From assembly GCA_963920635.1 (NCBI GenBank), contig OY987298.1:85755454-85819453 (forward strand): a DNA stretch of 64,000 nucleotides, read 5' to 3'. Positions 49,347-62,503 of the stretch are shown here, one piece after another (positions within the stretch are counted from its first letter, which is position 1; the number at the start of each line of letters is the position of its first letter). The DNA is from Pseudeuparius sepicola. Its lineage: Eukaryota; Arthropoda; Insecta; Coleoptera; Anthribidae. The position numbers and the translations under genes were made by a program. Under the pieces are notes generated by a model. The model saw only the letters and a list, made by a program, of their open reading frames with translations, searched no databases and was not told where the DNA came from.

Positions 49347-50248
49347 ATAATTTTGGAGTATTTGCTGAATTCCGCTGTTTCTACGTCGATTCACTGTTTT
49401 CTCGTACTTTAGTTTTTATGTGAATTTCGATAGGAAATGTTCTTTTCGGGTCACTTTTCGTGTATTTCTCTTAAAATGGGTCTTTAGAACAGTGCGTGAA
49501 CACAGTTTTCGCGAAATTGGATGGAAAGTTATTGAATCATTGATAATTTCGGAGTATTTGCTGAATTCCGCTGGTTCCTCGTCGATTCTCTGTTTTCTCG
49601 AAACTTTAGTTTTTTTGTGAATTTCGATAGGAAATGTTCCTTTCGTGTATTCCTCTTAACCTTAGTAGTTAGAACAGTGTGTGAACACAGTTTTTGCGAA
49701 TTTGGATGGGAAATTGTGGAATCAGGGATAATTTCGAAGTAATTGCTGAATTCCGCTGGTTCCTCGTCGATTCTCTGTTTTCTCGTAACTGTAGTTTTTA
49801 TGTGAATTTCGATTGGAAATGTTCTTTTCGGGTTACTTTCCGAGTATTTCTCTTAACCTTAGTAGTTAGAACAGTGTGTGAAAACAGTTTTTGCGAAATT
49901 GGATGGGAAATTTTGGAATCAGGGATAATTACGGAGTATTTGCTGAATTGCGCTGGTTCTACGTCGATTCGCTGTTTTCTCGTAACTTTAGTTTTTATGT
50001 GAATTTCGATAGGAAATGTTCTTTTCGGGTCACTTTTCGTGTATTTCTCTTAAATTGGGTCTTTAGAACAGTGTGTGAACACAGTTTTCGCGAAATTGGA
50101 TGGGAAGTTATTGAATCAGGGATAATTTCGGAGTATTTGCTGAATTCCGCTGGTTCCTCGTCGATTCTCTGTTTTCTCGTAACTTCAGTTTTTTTGTGAA
50201 TTTCGATAGGAAATGTTCTTTTCGTGTTTCTTTCTTCTTTAAATGAGT

Positions 50249-50525
50249 CTAAAGTTACGAGAAAACAGAGAATCGACGAAGAACCAGCGGAATTCAGCAA
50301 TTACTTCGAAATTATCCCTGATTCAATAATTTCCCATCCAATTTCGCAAAAACTTTGTTCACACACTGTTCTACTACTAAGGTTAAGAGAAATACACGGA
50401 AATAACCCGAAAAGAATACTTCCTATCGAAATTCACATAAAAACTAAGCAAAGAACGTAAGATTGTGAGTGTAGATGTGAAAACAAGAAAAAGTGATAGC
50501 ACTCAAAGTTAGAAAACAATCGGGG
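50249..50525 (-). repeat. Inverted cassette R37: one reversed monomer + linker
   Basis: Reversed block 50249-50448, linker 50449-50525 (variant a). Preceded by a 902-bp plus run. U4 copy of R26. Confidence 0.95.
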
Positions 50526-51252
50526 AAAATTTTGGAGTATTTGCTGAATTCCGCTGTTTCTACGACGATTCACTGTTTTCTCGTAACTTTAGTTTTTATG
50601 TGAATTTCGATAGGAAATGTTCTTTTCGGGTCACTTTTCGTGTATTTCTCTTAAAATGGGTCTTTAGAACAGTGCGTGAACACAGTTTTCGCGAAATTGG
50701 ATGGGAAGTTATTGAATCAGGGATAATTTCCGGGTATTTGCTGAATTCCGCTGGATCTACGTCGATTCACTGTTTTCTCGTATCTTTAGTTTTTATGTGA
50801 ATTTCGATTGGAAATGTTCTTTTCGGGTTACTTTCCGAGTATTTCTCTTAACCTTAGTAGTTAGAACAGTGTGTGAAAACAGTTTTTGCGAAATTGGATG
50901 GGAAATTTTGGAATCAGGGATAATTACGGAGTATTTGCTGAATTGCGCTGGTTCTACGTCGATTCGCTGTTTTCTCGTAACTTTAGTTTTTATGTGAATT
51001 TCGATTCGAAATGTTCTTTCCGTGTTACTTTCTGGGTATTTCTCTTTAAATGAGTCCTTAGAACAGTGTGTGAACACAGCTTTCGCGAAATTGGATGGGA
51101 AATTATGGAATCAGGGATAATTTCGAAGTAATTGCTGAATTCCGCTGGTTCCTCGTCTATTCTCTGTTTTCTCGTAACTTTAGTTTTTTTGTGAATTTCG
51201 ATAGGAAATGTTCCTTTCGTGTTACTTTCTGTGCATTTATCTTTAAATGAGT

Positions 51253-51529
51253 CTAAAGTTACGAGAAAACAGAGAATCGACGAAGAACCAGCGGAATTCA
51301 GCAATTACTTCGAAATTATCCCTGATTCAATAATTTCCCATCCAATTTCGCAAAAACTGTGTTCACACACTGTTCTACTACTAAGGTTAAGAGAAATACA
51401 CGGAAATAACCCGAAAAGAATACTTCCTATCGAAATTCACATAAAAACTAAGCAAAGAACGTAAGATTGTGAGTGTAGATGTGAAAACAAGAAAAAGTGA
51501 TAGCACTCAAAGTTAGAAAACAATCGGGG
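51253..51529 (-). repeat. Inverted cassette R38: one reversed monomer + linker
   Basis: Reversed block 51253-51452, linker 51453-51529 (variant a). Preceded by a 727-bp plus run. U4 copy of R27, the duplication join. Confidence 0.95.
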
Positions 51530-52431
51530 AAAATTTTGGAGTATTTGCTGAATTCCGCTGTTTCTACGTCGATTCACTGTTTTCTCGTACTTTAGTTTTT
51601 ATGTGAATTTCGATAGGAAATGTTCTTTTCGGGTCACTTTTCGTGTATTTCTCTTAAAATGGGTCTTTAGAACAGTGCGTGAACACAGTTTTCGCGAAAT
51701 TGGATGGAAAGTTATTGAATCATTGATAATTTCGGAGTATTTGCTGAATTCCGCTGGTTCCTCGTCGATTCTCTGTTTTCTCGAAACTTTAGTTTTTTTG
51801 TGAATTTCGATAGGAAATGTTCCTTTCGTGTATTCCTCTTAACCTTAGTAGTTAGAACAGTGTGTGAACACAGTTTTTGCGAATTTGGATGGGAAATTGT
51901 GGAATCAGGGATAATTTCGAAGTAATTGCTGAATTCCGCTGGTTCCTCGTCGATTCTCTGTTTTCTCGTAACTGTAGTTTTTATGTGAATTTCGATTGGA
52001 AATGTTCTTTTCGGGTTACTTTCCGAGTATTTCTCTTAACCTTAGTAGTTAGAACAGTGTGTGAAAACAGTTTTTGCGAAATTGGATGGGAAATTTTGGA
52101 ATCAGGGATAATTACGGAGTATTTGCTGAATTGCGCTGGTTCTACGTCGATTCGCTGTTTTCTCGTAACTTTAGTTTTTATGTGAATTTCGATAGGAAAT
52201 GTTCTTTTCGGGTCACTTTTCGTGTATTTCTCTTAAATTGGGTCTTTAGAACAGTGTGTGAACACAGTTTTCGCGAAATTGGATGGGAAGTTATTGAATC
52301 AGGGATAATTTCGGAGTATTTGCTGAATTCCGCTGGTTCCTCGTCGATTCTCTGTTTTCTCGTAACTTCAGTTTTTTTGTGAATTTCGATAGGAAATGTT
52401 CTTTTCGTGTTTCTTTCTTCTTTAAATGAGT

Positions 52432-52708
52432 CTAAAGTTACGAGAAAACAGAGAATCGACGAAGAACCAGCGGAATTCAGCAATTACTTCGAAATTATCC
52501 CTGATTCAATAATTTCCCATCCAATTTCGCAAAAACTTTGTTCACACACTGTTCTACTACTAAGGTTAAGAGAAATACACGGAAATAACCCGAAAAGAAT
52601 ACTTCCTATCGAAATTCACATAAAAACTAAGCAAAGAACGTAAGATTGTGAGTGTAGATGTGAAAACAAGAAAAAGTGATAGCACTCAAAGTTAGAAAAC
52701 AATCGGGG
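52432..52708 (-). repeat. Inverted cassette R39: one reversed monomer + linker
   Basis: Reversed block 52432-52631, linker 52632-52708 (variant a). Preceded by a 902-bp plus run. U4 copy of R28, second arm of the 2183-bp duplication. Confidence 0.95.
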
Positions 52709-53435
52709 AAAATTTTGGAGTATTTGCTGAATTCCGCTGTTTCTACGACGATTCACTGTTTTCTCGTAACTTTAGTTTTTATGTGAATTTCGATAGGAAA
52801 TGTTCTTTTCGGGTCACTTTTCGTGTATTTCTCTTAAAATGGGTCTTTAGAACAGTGCGTGAACACAGTTTTCGCGAAATTGGATGGGAAGTTATTGAAT
52901 CAGGGATAATTTCCGGGTATTTGCTGAATTCCGCTGGATCTACGTCGATTCACTGTTTTCTCGTATCTTTAGTTTTTATGTGAATTTCGATTGGAAATGT
53001 TCTTTTCGGGTTACTTTCCGAGTATTTCTCTTAACCTTAGTAGTTAGAACAGTGTGTGAAAACAGTTTTTGCGAAATTGGATGGGAAATTTTGGAATCAG
53101 GGATAATTACGGAGTATTTGCTGAATTGCGCTGGTTCTACGTCGATTCGCTGTTTTCTCGTAACTTTAGTTTTTATGTGAATTTCGATTCGAAATGTTCT
53201 TTCCGTGTTACTTTCTGGGTATTTCTCTTTAAATGAGTCCTTAGAACAGTGTGTGAACACAGCTTTCGCGAAATTGGATGGGAAATTATGGAATCAGGGA
53301 TAATTTCGAAGTAATTGCTGAATTCCGCTGGTTCCTCGTCTATTCTCTGTTTTCTCGTAACTTTAGTTTTTTTGTGAATTTCGATAGGAAATGTTCCTTT
53401 CGTGTTACTTTCTGTGCATTTATCTTTAAATGAGT

Positions 53436-53712
53436 CTAAAGTTACGAGAAAACAGAGAATCGACGAAGAACCAGCGGAATTCAGCAATTACTTCGAAATT
53501 ATCCCTGATTCAATAATTTCCCATCCAATTTCGCAAAAACTGTGTTCACACACTGTTCTACTACTAAGGTTAAGAGAAATACACGGAAATAACCCGAAAA
53601 GAATACTTCCTATCGAAATTCACATAAAAACTAAGCAAAGAACGTAAGATTGTGAGTGTAGATGTGAAAACAAGAAAAAGTGATAGCACTCAAAGTTAGA
53701 AAACAATCGGGG
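53436..53712 (-). repeat. Inverted cassette R40: one reversed monomer + linker
   Basis: Reversed block 53436-53635, linker 53636-53712 (variant a). Preceded by a 727-bp plus run. Ends unit U4; copy of R29. Confidence 0.95.
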
Positions 53713-55211
53713 AAAATTTTGGAGTATTTGCTGAATTCCGCTGTTTCTACGTCGATTCACTGTTTTCTCGTAACTTTAGTTTTTATGTGAATTTCGATAG
53801 GAAATGTTCTTTTCGGGTCACTTTTCGTGTATTTCTCTTAAAATGGGTCTTTAGAACAGTGTGTGAACACAGTTTTCGCGAAATTGGATGGGAAGTTATT
53901 GAATCAGGGATAATTTCGGAGTATTTGCTGAATTCCGCTGGTTCCTCGTCGATTCTCTGTTTTCTCGAAACTTTAGTTTTTTTGTGAATTTCGATAGGAA
54001 ATGTTCTTTTCGTGTTACTTTCTGTGTATTTCTCTTAAAATGAGACCTTAGAACAGTGTGTGAAAACAGTTTATGCGAAATTGGATGGGAAGTTACGGAA
54101 TCAGGAATAATTTCGGAGTATTTGCTGAATTCCGCTGGATCTACGTCGATTCACTGTTTTCTCGTATCTTTAGTTTTTATGTGAATTTCGATTGGAAATG
54201 TTCTTTTCTGGTTACTTTCCGAGTATTTCTCTTAACCTTAGTAGTTAGAACATTGTGTGAATACAATTTTTGCGAAATTGGATGGAAAATTATGGAATCA
54301 GGGATAATTTCGGAGTATTTGCTGAATTCCGCTGGTTCTACGTCGATTGTCTGTTTTCTCGTAACTTTAGTTTTTATGTGATTTCGATAGGAAATGTTCT
54401 TTTCGGGTTACTTTCCGAGTATTTCTCCTAACCTTAGTAGTTAGAACACCGTGTGAATACAATTTCTGCGAAATCGGATGGAAAATTATGGAATCAGGGA
54501 TAATTTCGAAATAATGGCTTAATTCCGCTAGTTCTTCATCGATTCTCTGTTTTCTCGTAACTTTAGTTTGTATGTGAATTTCGATAGGAAATGTTCTTTT
54601 CGGGTTACTTTCCGTGTATTTCTCTTAACCTTAGTAGTAGAACAGTGTGTGAACACGGTTTTTGCGAAATTGGATGGGATATTATTGAATCAGGCATAAT
54701 TTCGGAGTATTGGCTGAATTCCGCCGGTTCTACGACATTTCTGTTTTCTCGCAACTTTAGTATTATTGTGAATTTCGATAGGAAATATTCTTTTCGTGTT
54801 GCTTTAGGTGTATTTCTCTTAAAATGAGTTCTTAGAACAGTGTGTCAAAACAGTTTTTGCGAAATTGGATGGGAAATTATCGAATCACAGATAATTTCGG
54901 AGTATTTGCTGAATTCCGCTGGTTATACGTCGATTCACTGTTTTCTCGTAACTTTAGTTCCTATGTGAATTTCGATAGGAAATGTTCCTTTCGTGTATTT
55001 CTCTTAACCTTAGTAGTTAGAACAGTGTGTGAACACAGATTTTGCGAAATTGGATGGGAAATTGTGGAATCAGGGATAATTTCGAAGTAATTGCTGAATT
55101 CCGCTCGTTCCTCGTCTATTCTCTGTTTTCTCGTAACTTTAGTTTTTTTGTGAATTTCGATAGGAAATGTTCTTTTCGTGTTACTTTCTGTGTATTTCTC
55201 TTTAAATGAGT

Positions 55212-55682
55212 CTAAAGTTACGAGAAAACAGAGAATCGACGAAGAACCAGCGGAATTCAGCAATTACTTTGTAATTATCCCTTATTAAATAATTTCCCAC
55301 CCAATTTCGCATAAACTGTCACATATTGTTCTAACTACTAAGGTTAAGAGAAATACACGGAAAGTATCCCGGAAAGAACATTTCCTATCGAAATTCACTT
55401 AAAAACTAAAGTTACGAGAAAACAGAGAATCGACGAGGAACCAGCGGAATTCAGCAATTACTTCGAAATTATCCCTGATTCAATAATTTCCCATCCAATT
55501 TCGCAAAAACTTTGTTCACACACTGTTCTACTACTAAGGTTAAGAGAAATACACGGAAATAACCCGAAAAGAATACTTCCTATCGAAATTCACATAAAAA
55601 CTAAGCAAAGAACATAAGATTGTGAGTGTAGATGTGAAAACAAGAAAAAGTGATAGCACTCAAAGTTAGAAAACAATCGGGG
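55212..55682 (-). repeat. Inverted cassette R41: two reversed monomers + linker
   Basis: Reversed block 55212-55605, linker 55606-55682 (variant a with aacataag for aacgtaag). Preceded by a 1499-bp plus run. R3/R9-type block, but ending aaaactaagc instead of aaaagtaagc, so its last bases come from another cassette type. Confidence 0.95.
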
Positions 55683-55727
55683 ATAATTTTGGAGTATTTG
55701 CTGAATTCCGCTGGTTCTACGTAGATT

Positions 55728-55760
55728 CTCTGTTTTCTCGTAACTTTAGTTTTTATGTGA
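55728..55760 (+). other. 184-bp deletion join in U5
   Basis: U5 reads tacgtagattctctg, as after R21, but continues cgtaactttagtttttatg, as in the next monomer of U3. The short, degenerate monomer that lies between them in U2 and U3 (the one with ttagttttcgattgg) is gone. Confidence 0.85.
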
Positions 55761-55893
55761 ATTTCGATAGGAAATGTTCTTTTCGGGTTACTTTCCGAGT
55801 ATTTCTCTTAAGCTGAATTGCGCCGGTTCTACGACAATTCTGTTTTCTCGTAACTTTAGTTTTTATGTGAATTTCGATTGGAAATGTTTTGTG

Positions 55894-55934
55894 AATACAC
55901 AGAAAGTAACAAGAAATATTACTTTCTGTGTATT
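55894..55934. repeat. Fold-back hairpin, copy 7 (U5), one mismatch
   Basis: Same position in the cassette as at 31188, but the first base of the right arm is a instead of g (aagaaatatt), which shortens the perfect stem to 16 bp. It lies just after the 184-bp loss near 55731-55752. Confidence 0.9.
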
Positions 55935-56137
55935 TCTCTTAAAATGAGTCCTAACAACAGCGTGTGAAAGCAGTTTATGCGAAATTGGATGGTAAATTAA
56001 GGAATCAGGGATAATTTCGAAGTAATTGCTGAATTCCGCCGGTTCCTCGTCTATTCTCTGTTTTCTCGTAACTTCAGTTTTTTTGTGAATTTCGATAGGA
56101 AATGTTCTTTTCGTGTTACTTTCTTCTTTAAATGAGT

Positions 56138-56608
56138 CTAAAGTTACGAGAAAACAGAGAATCGACGAAGAACCAGCGGAATTCAGTAATTACTTTGAAA
56201 TTATCCCTGATTAAATAATTTCCTATCCAATTTCGCATAAACTGTCACATATTGTTCTAACTACTAAGGTTAAAAGAAATACAGGGAAAGTAACCCGAAA
56301 AGAACATTTCCTATCGAAATTCACATAAAAACTAAAGTTACGAGAAAACAGAGAATCGACGAGGAACCAGCGGAATTCAGCAATGACTTCGAAATTATCC
56401 CTGATTCAATAATTTCCCATCCAATTTCGAAAAAACTGTGTTCACACACTGTTCTACTACTAAGGTTAAGAGAAATACACGGAAATAACCCGAAAAGAAT
56501 ACTTCCTATGGAAATTCACATAAAAACTAAACAAAGAACGTAAGATTGTGAGTGTAGATGTGAAAACAAGAAAAAGTGATAGCACTCAAAGTTAGAAAAC
56601 AATCGGGG
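56138..56608 (-). repeat. Inverted cassette R42: two reversed monomers + linker
   Basis: Reversed block 56138-56531, linker 56532-56608 (variant a). The plus run before it is 455 bp (639 minus 184). R10-type, with a private g in caatgacttcg. Confidence 0.95.
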
Positions 56609-57334
56609 AAAATTTTGGAGTATTTGCTGAATTCCGCTGTTTCTACGACGATTCACTGTTTTCTCGTAACTTTAGTTTTTATGTGAATTTCGATAGGAAA
56701 TGTTCTTTTCGGGTCACTTTTCGTGTATTTCTCTTAAAATGGGTCTTTAGAACAGTGCGTGAACACAGTTTCGCGAAATTGGATGGGAAGTTATTGAATC
56801 AGGGATAATTTCCGGGTATTTGCTGAATTCCGCTGGATCTACGTCGATTCACTGTTTTCTCGTATCTTTAGTTTTTATGTGAATTTCGATTGGAAATGTT
56901 CTTTTCGGGTTACTTTCCGAGTATTTCTCTTAACCTTAGTAGTTAGAACAGTGTGTGAAAACAGTTTTTGCGAAATTGGATGGGAAATTTTGGAATCAGG
57001 GATAATTACGGAGGATTTGCTGAATTGCGCTGGTTCTACGTCGATTCGCTGTTTTCTCGTAACTTTAGTTTTTATGTGAATTTCGATTCGAAATGTTCTT
57101 TCCGTGTTACTTTCTGGGTATTTCTCTTTAAATGAGTCCTTAGAACAGTGTGTGAACACAGCTTTCGCGAAATTGGATGGGAAATTATGGAATCAGGGAT
57201 AATTTCGAAGTAATTGCTGAATTCCGCTGGTTCCTCGTCTATTCTCTGTTTTCTCGTAACTTTAGTTTTTTTGTGAATTTCGATAGGAAATGTTCCTTTC
57301 GTGTTACTTTCTGTGCATTTATCTTTAAATGAGT

Positions 57335-57611
57335 CTAAAGTTACGAGAAAACAGAGAATCGACGAAGAACCAGCGGAATTCAGCAATTACTTCGAAATTA
57401 TCCCTGATTCAATAATTTCCCATCCAATTTCGCAAAAACTGTGTTCACACACTGTTCTACTACTAAGGTTAAGAGAAATACACGGAAATAACCCGAAAAG
57501 AATACTTCCTATCGAAATTCACATAAAAACTAAGCAAAGAACGTAAGATTGTGAGTGTAGATGTGAAAACAAGAAAAAGTGATAGCACTCAAAGTTAGAA
57601 AACAATCGGGG
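57335..57611 (-). repeat. Inverted cassette R43: one reversed monomer + linker
   Basis: Reversed block 57335-57534, linker 57535-57611 (variant a). Preceded by a 726-bp plus run that lacks one t in cacagtttcgcg (near 56768). R11-type; repeated as R45 at +3968. Confidence 0.95.
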
Positions 57612-58338
57612 AAAATTTTGGAGTATTTGCTGAATTCCGCTGTTTCTACGTCGATTCACTGTTTTCTCGTAACTTTAGTTTTTATGTGAATTTCGATAGG
57701 AAATGTTCTTTTCGGGTCACTTTTCGTGTATTTCTCTTAAAATGGGTCTTTAGAACAGTGCGTGAACACAGTTTTCGCGAAATTGGATGGGAAGTTATTG
57801 AATCAGGGATAATTTCCGGGTATTTGCTGAATTCCGCTGGATCTACGTCGATTCACTGTTTACTCGTATCTTTAGTTTTTATGTGAATTTCGATTGGAAA
57901 TGTTCTTTTCGGGTTACTTTCCGAGTATTTCTCTTAACCTTAGTAGTTAGAACAGTGTGTGAAAACAGTTTTTGCGAAATTGGATGGGAAATTTTGGAAT
58001 CAGGGATAATTACGGAGTATTTGCTGAATTGCGCTGGTTCTACGTCGATTCGCTGTTTTCTCGTAACTTTAGTTTTTATGTGAATTTCGATTCGAAATGT
58101 TCTTTCCGTGTTACTTTCTGGGTATTTCTCTTTAAATGAGTCCTTAGAACAGTGTGTGAACACAGCTTTCGCGAAATTGGATGGGAAATTATGGAATCAG
58201 GGATAATTTCGAAGTAATTGCTGAATTCCGCTGGTTCCTCGTCTATTCTCTGTTTTCTCGTAACTTTAGTTTTTTTGTGAATTTCGATAGGAAATGTTCC
58301 TTTCGTGTTACTTTCTGTGCATTTATCTTTAAATGAGT

Positions 58339-58809
58339 CTAAAGTTACGAGAAAACAGAGAATCGACGAAGAACCAGCGGAATTCAGCAATTACTTCGAA
58401 ATTATCCCTGATTAAATAATATCCCATCCAATTTCGCATAAACTGTCACATATTGTTCTAACTACTAAGGTTAAAAGAAATACAGGGAAAGTAACCCGAA
58501 AAGAACATTTCCTATCGAAATTCACATAAAAACTAAAGTTACGAGAAAACAGAGAATCGACGAGGAACCAGCGGAATTCAGCAATTACTTCGAAATTATC
58601 CCTGATTCAATAATTTCCCATCCAATTTCGCAAAAACTGTGTTCACACACTGTTCTACTACTAAGGTTAAGAGAAATACACGGAAATAACCCGAAAAGAA
58701 AACTTCCTATCGAAATTCACATAAAAACTAAGCAAAGAACGTAAGATTGTGAGTGTAGATGTGAAAACAAGAAAAAGTGATAGCACTCAAAGTTAGAAAA
58801 CAATCGGGG
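58339..58809 (-). repeat. Inverted cassette R44: two reversed monomers + linker, chimeric
   Basis: Reversed block 58339-58732, linker 58733-58809 (variant a). Preceded by a 727-bp plus run. The first reversed monomer starts R11-like, then switches to R1/R10-like after gattaaataatatccc. The second ends like a single-type cassette, with private gaaaacttcc. It looks like a recombinant of two cassette types. Confidence 0.93.
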
Positions 58810-59059
58810 ATAATTTTGGAGTATTTGCTGAATTCCGCTGTTTCTACGTCGATTCACTGTTTTCTCGTACTTTAGTTTTTATGTGAATTTCGATAGGAAA
58901 TGTTCTTTTCGGGTCACTTTTCGTGTATTTCTCTTAAAATGGGTCTTTAGAACAGTGCGTGAACACAGTTTTCGCGAAATTGGATGGAAAGTTATTGAAT
59001 CATTGATAATTTCGGAGTATTTGCTGAATTCCGCTGGTTCCTCGTCGATTCTCTGTTTT

Positions 59060-60670
59060 CTCGAAACTTTAGTTTTTTTGTGAATTTCGATAGGAAATGT
59101 TCTTTTCGTGTTACTTTCCGAGTATTTCTCTTAACCTTAGTAGTTCGAACACTGTGTGAATACAATTTTTGCGAAATTGGATGGAAAATTATTGAATCAG
59201 GGATAATTTCGGAGTATTGCTGAATTCCGCTGGTTCCTCGTCGATTCTCTGTTTTCTCGAAACTATAGTTTTTTTGTGAATTTCGATAGGAAATGTTCTT
59301 TTCGTATTACATTCCGTGTATTTCTCTTAAAATGAGTCCTTAGAACAGCGTGTGAAAACAGTTTTTGCGAAATTGGATGAGAAATTATGGAATGAGGGAT
59401 AATTTCGGAGTATTTGCTGAATTCCCCTGGTTCTACGTCGATTGTCTGTTTTCTCGTAACTTTAGTTTTTATGTGATTTCGATAGGAAATGTCCTTTTCG
59501 GGTTACTTTCCGAGTATTTCTCTTAACCTTAGTAGTTAGAACACTGTGTGAATACAATTTTTGCGAAATTGGATGGGAAATTATTGAATCAGGGATAATT
59601 TCGGAGTATTACTGAATTCCGCTGGTTCCTCGTCGATTCTCTGTTTTCTCGAAACTTTAGTTTTTTTGTGAATTTCGATAGGAAATGTTCTTTTCGGGTT
59701 ACTTTCCGAGTATTTCTCTTAACCTTAGTAGTTAGAACAGTGTGTGAAAACAGTTTTTGCGAAATTGGATGGGAAATTTTGGAATCAGGGATAATTTCGG
59801 AGTATTTGCTGAATTGCGCTGGTTCTACGTCGATTCACTGTTTTCTCGTAACTTTAGTTTTTATGTGAATTTCGATTCGAAATGTTCTTTCCGTGTTACT
59901 TTCTACGTATTTCTCTTTAAATGAGTCCTTAGAACAGTGTGTGAACACAGCTTTCGCGAAATTGGATGGGAAATTATGGAATCAGGGATAATTTCGAAGT
60001 AATTGCTGAATTCCGCTGGTTCCTCGTCTATTCTCTGTTTTCTCGTAACTTTAGTTTTTTTGTGAATTTCGATAGGAAATGTTCTTTTCGTGTTACTTTC
60101 CGAGTATTTCTCTTAACCTTAGTAGTTCGAACACTGTGTGAATACAATTTTTGCGAAATTGGATGGAAAATTATTGAATCAGGGATAATTTCGGAGTATT
60201 GCTGAATTCCGCTGGTTCCTCGTCGATTCTCTGTTTTCTCGAAACTATAGTTTTTTTGTGAATTTCGATAGGAAATGTTCTTTTCGTATTACATTCCGTG
60301 TATTTCTCTTAAAATGAGTCCTTAGAACAGCGTGTGAAAACAGTTTTTGCGAAATTGGATGAGAAATTATGGAATGAGGGATAATTTCGGAGTATTTGCT
60401 GAATTCCCCTGGTTCTACGTCGATTGTCTGTTTTCTCGTAACTTTAGTTTTTATGTGATTTCGATAGGAAATGTCCTTTTCGGGTTACTTTCCGAGTATT
60501 TCTCTTAACCTTAGTAGTTAGAACACTGTGTGAATACAATTTTTGCGAAATTGGATGGGAAATTATTGAATCAGGGATAATTTCGGAGTATTACTGAATT
60601 CCGCTGGTTCCTCGTCGATTCTCTGTTTTCTCGAAACTTTAGTTTTTTTGTGAATTTCGATAGGAAATGT
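59060..60670 (+). repeat. 982-bp tandem duplication in U5
   Basis: A segment starting near 59100 recurs 982 bp later (tagttcgaac at 59141 and 60123), including the short-monomer variants ggagtattgctg and ggagtattactg and the variant gaattcccctgg. The match ends near 60670, where the first copy continues with gggttac and the second with gtattac. It produces the longest plus run in the window. Confidence 0.88.
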
Positions 60671-62450
60671 TCTTTTCGTATTACATTCCGTGTATTTCTC
60701 TTAAAATGAGTCCTTAGAACAACGTGTGAAAACAGTTTTTGCGAAATTGGAGGAGAAATTATGGAATGAGGGATAATTTCGGAGTATTTGCTGAATTCCG
60801 CTGGATCTACGTCGATTCACTGTTTTCTCGTATCTTTAGTTTTTATGTGAATTTCGATTGGAAATGTTCTTTTCGGGTTACTTTCCGAGTATTTCTCTTA
60901 ACCTTAGTAGTTAGAACAGTGTGTGAAAACAGTTTTTGCGAAATTGGATGGGAAATTTTGGAATCAGGGATAATTACGGAGGATTTGCTGAATTGCGCTG
61001 GTTCTACGTCGATTCGCTGTTTTCTCGTAACTTTAGTTTTTATGTGAATTTCGATTCGAAATGTTCTTTCCGTGTTACTTTCTGGGTATTTCTCTTTAAA
61101 TGAGTCCTTAGAACAGTGTGTGAACACAGCTTTCGCGAAATTGGATGGGAAATTATGGAATCAGGGATAATTTCGAAGTAATTGCTGAATTCCGCTGGTT
61201 CCTCGTCTATTCTCTGTTTTCTCGTAACTTTAGTTTTTTTGTGAATTTCGATAGGAAATGTTCCTTTCGTGTTACTTTCTGTGCATTTATCTTTAAATGA
61301 GTCTAAAGTTACGAGAAAACAGAGAATCGACGAAGAACCAGCGGAATTCAGCAATTACTTCGAAATTATCCCTGATTCAATAATTTCCCATCCAATTTCG
61401 CAAAAACTGTGTTCACACACTGTTCTACTACTAAGGTTAAGAGAAATACACGGAAATAACCCGAAAAGAATACTTCCTATCGAAATTCACATAAAAACTA
61501 AGCAAAGAACGTAAGATTGTGAGTGTAGATGTGAAAACAAGAAAAAGTGATAGCACTCAAAGTTAGAAAACAATCGGGGAAAATTTTGGAGTATTTGCTG
61601 AATTCCGCTGTTTCTACGTCGATTCACTGTTTTCTCGTAACTTTAGTTTTTATGTGAATTTCGATAGGAAATGTTCTTTTCGGGTCACTTTTCGTGTATT
61701 TCTCTTAAAATGGGTCTTTAGAACAGTGCGTGAACACAGTTTTCGCGAAATTGGATGGGAAGTTATTGAATCAGGGATAATTTCCGGGTATTTGCTGAAT
61801 TCCGCTGGATCTACGTCGATTCACTGTTTACTCGTATCTTTAGTTTTTATGTGAATTTCGATTGGAAATGTTCTTTTCGGGTTACTTTCCGAGTATTTCT
61901 CTTAACCTTAGTAGTTAGAACAGTGTGTGAAAACAGTTTTTGCGAAATTGGATGGGAAATTTTGGAATCAGGGATAATTACGGAGTATTTGCTGAATTGC
62001 GCTGGTTCTACGTCGATTCGCTGTTTTCTCGTAACTTTAGTTTTTATGTGAATTTCGATTCGAAATGTTCTTTCCGTGTTACTTTCTGGGTATTTCTCTT
62101 TAAATGAGTCCTTAGAACAGTGTGTGAACACAGCTTTCGCGAAATTGGATGGGAAATTATGGAATCAGGGATAATTTCGAAGTAATTGCTGAATTCCGCT
62201 GGTTCCTCGTCTATTCTCTGTTTTCTCGAAACTTTAGTTTTTTTGTGAATTTCGATAGGAAATGTTCTTTTCGTATTACATTCCGTGTATTTCTCTTAAA
62301 ATGAGTCCTTAGAACAACGTGTGAAAACAGTTTTTGCGAAATTGGAGGAGAAATTATGGAATGAGGGATAATTTCGGAGTATTTGCTGAATTCCGCTGGA
62401 TCTACGTCGATTCACTGTTTTCTCGTATCTTTAGTTTTTATGTGAATTTC
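60631..62450 (+). repeat. 1595-bp tandem duplication in U5
   Basis: The stretch from about 60631 (ctcgaaactttag) recurs from 62226, with shared private variants gaacaacgtg (60717, 62312) and attggaggagaaatt. These variants occur nowhere else in the window that I saw, so the duplication is recent. Confidence 0.88.
61303..61579 (-). repeat. Inverted cassette R45: one reversed monomer + linker
   Basis: Reversed block 61303-61502, linker 61503-61579 (variant a). Preceded by the 2493-bp plus run, the longest in the window. Copy of R43 at +3968. Confidence 0.95.
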
Positions 62451-62503
62451 GATAGGAAATGTTCCTTTCGTGTTACTTTCTGTGCATTTATCTTTAAATG
62501 AGT

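Larger units (their letters stand above)
49343..53708 (+). repeat. 2183-bp tandem duplication in U4
   Basis: Same duplication and same join as in U3, at +13446 (linkers 49270, 51453, 53636). The shared join shows the duplication preceded the split of U3 and U4. Confidence 0.9.
40280..53725 (+). repeat. HOR unit U4, 13446 bp
   Basis: The unit contains eleven cassettes (R30-R40) in the same order as U3. It is U3 minus three blocks: 197 bp near 40720 (exactly one monomer), 366 bp at 45047 (beside the fold-back hairpin) and 397 bp near 47150-47187 (two monomers plus a 3-bp insertion variant). These sum to 960, the exact U3-U4 length difference. It retains the 2183-bp tandem duplication (49347 to about 53708). 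Confidence 0.92.
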
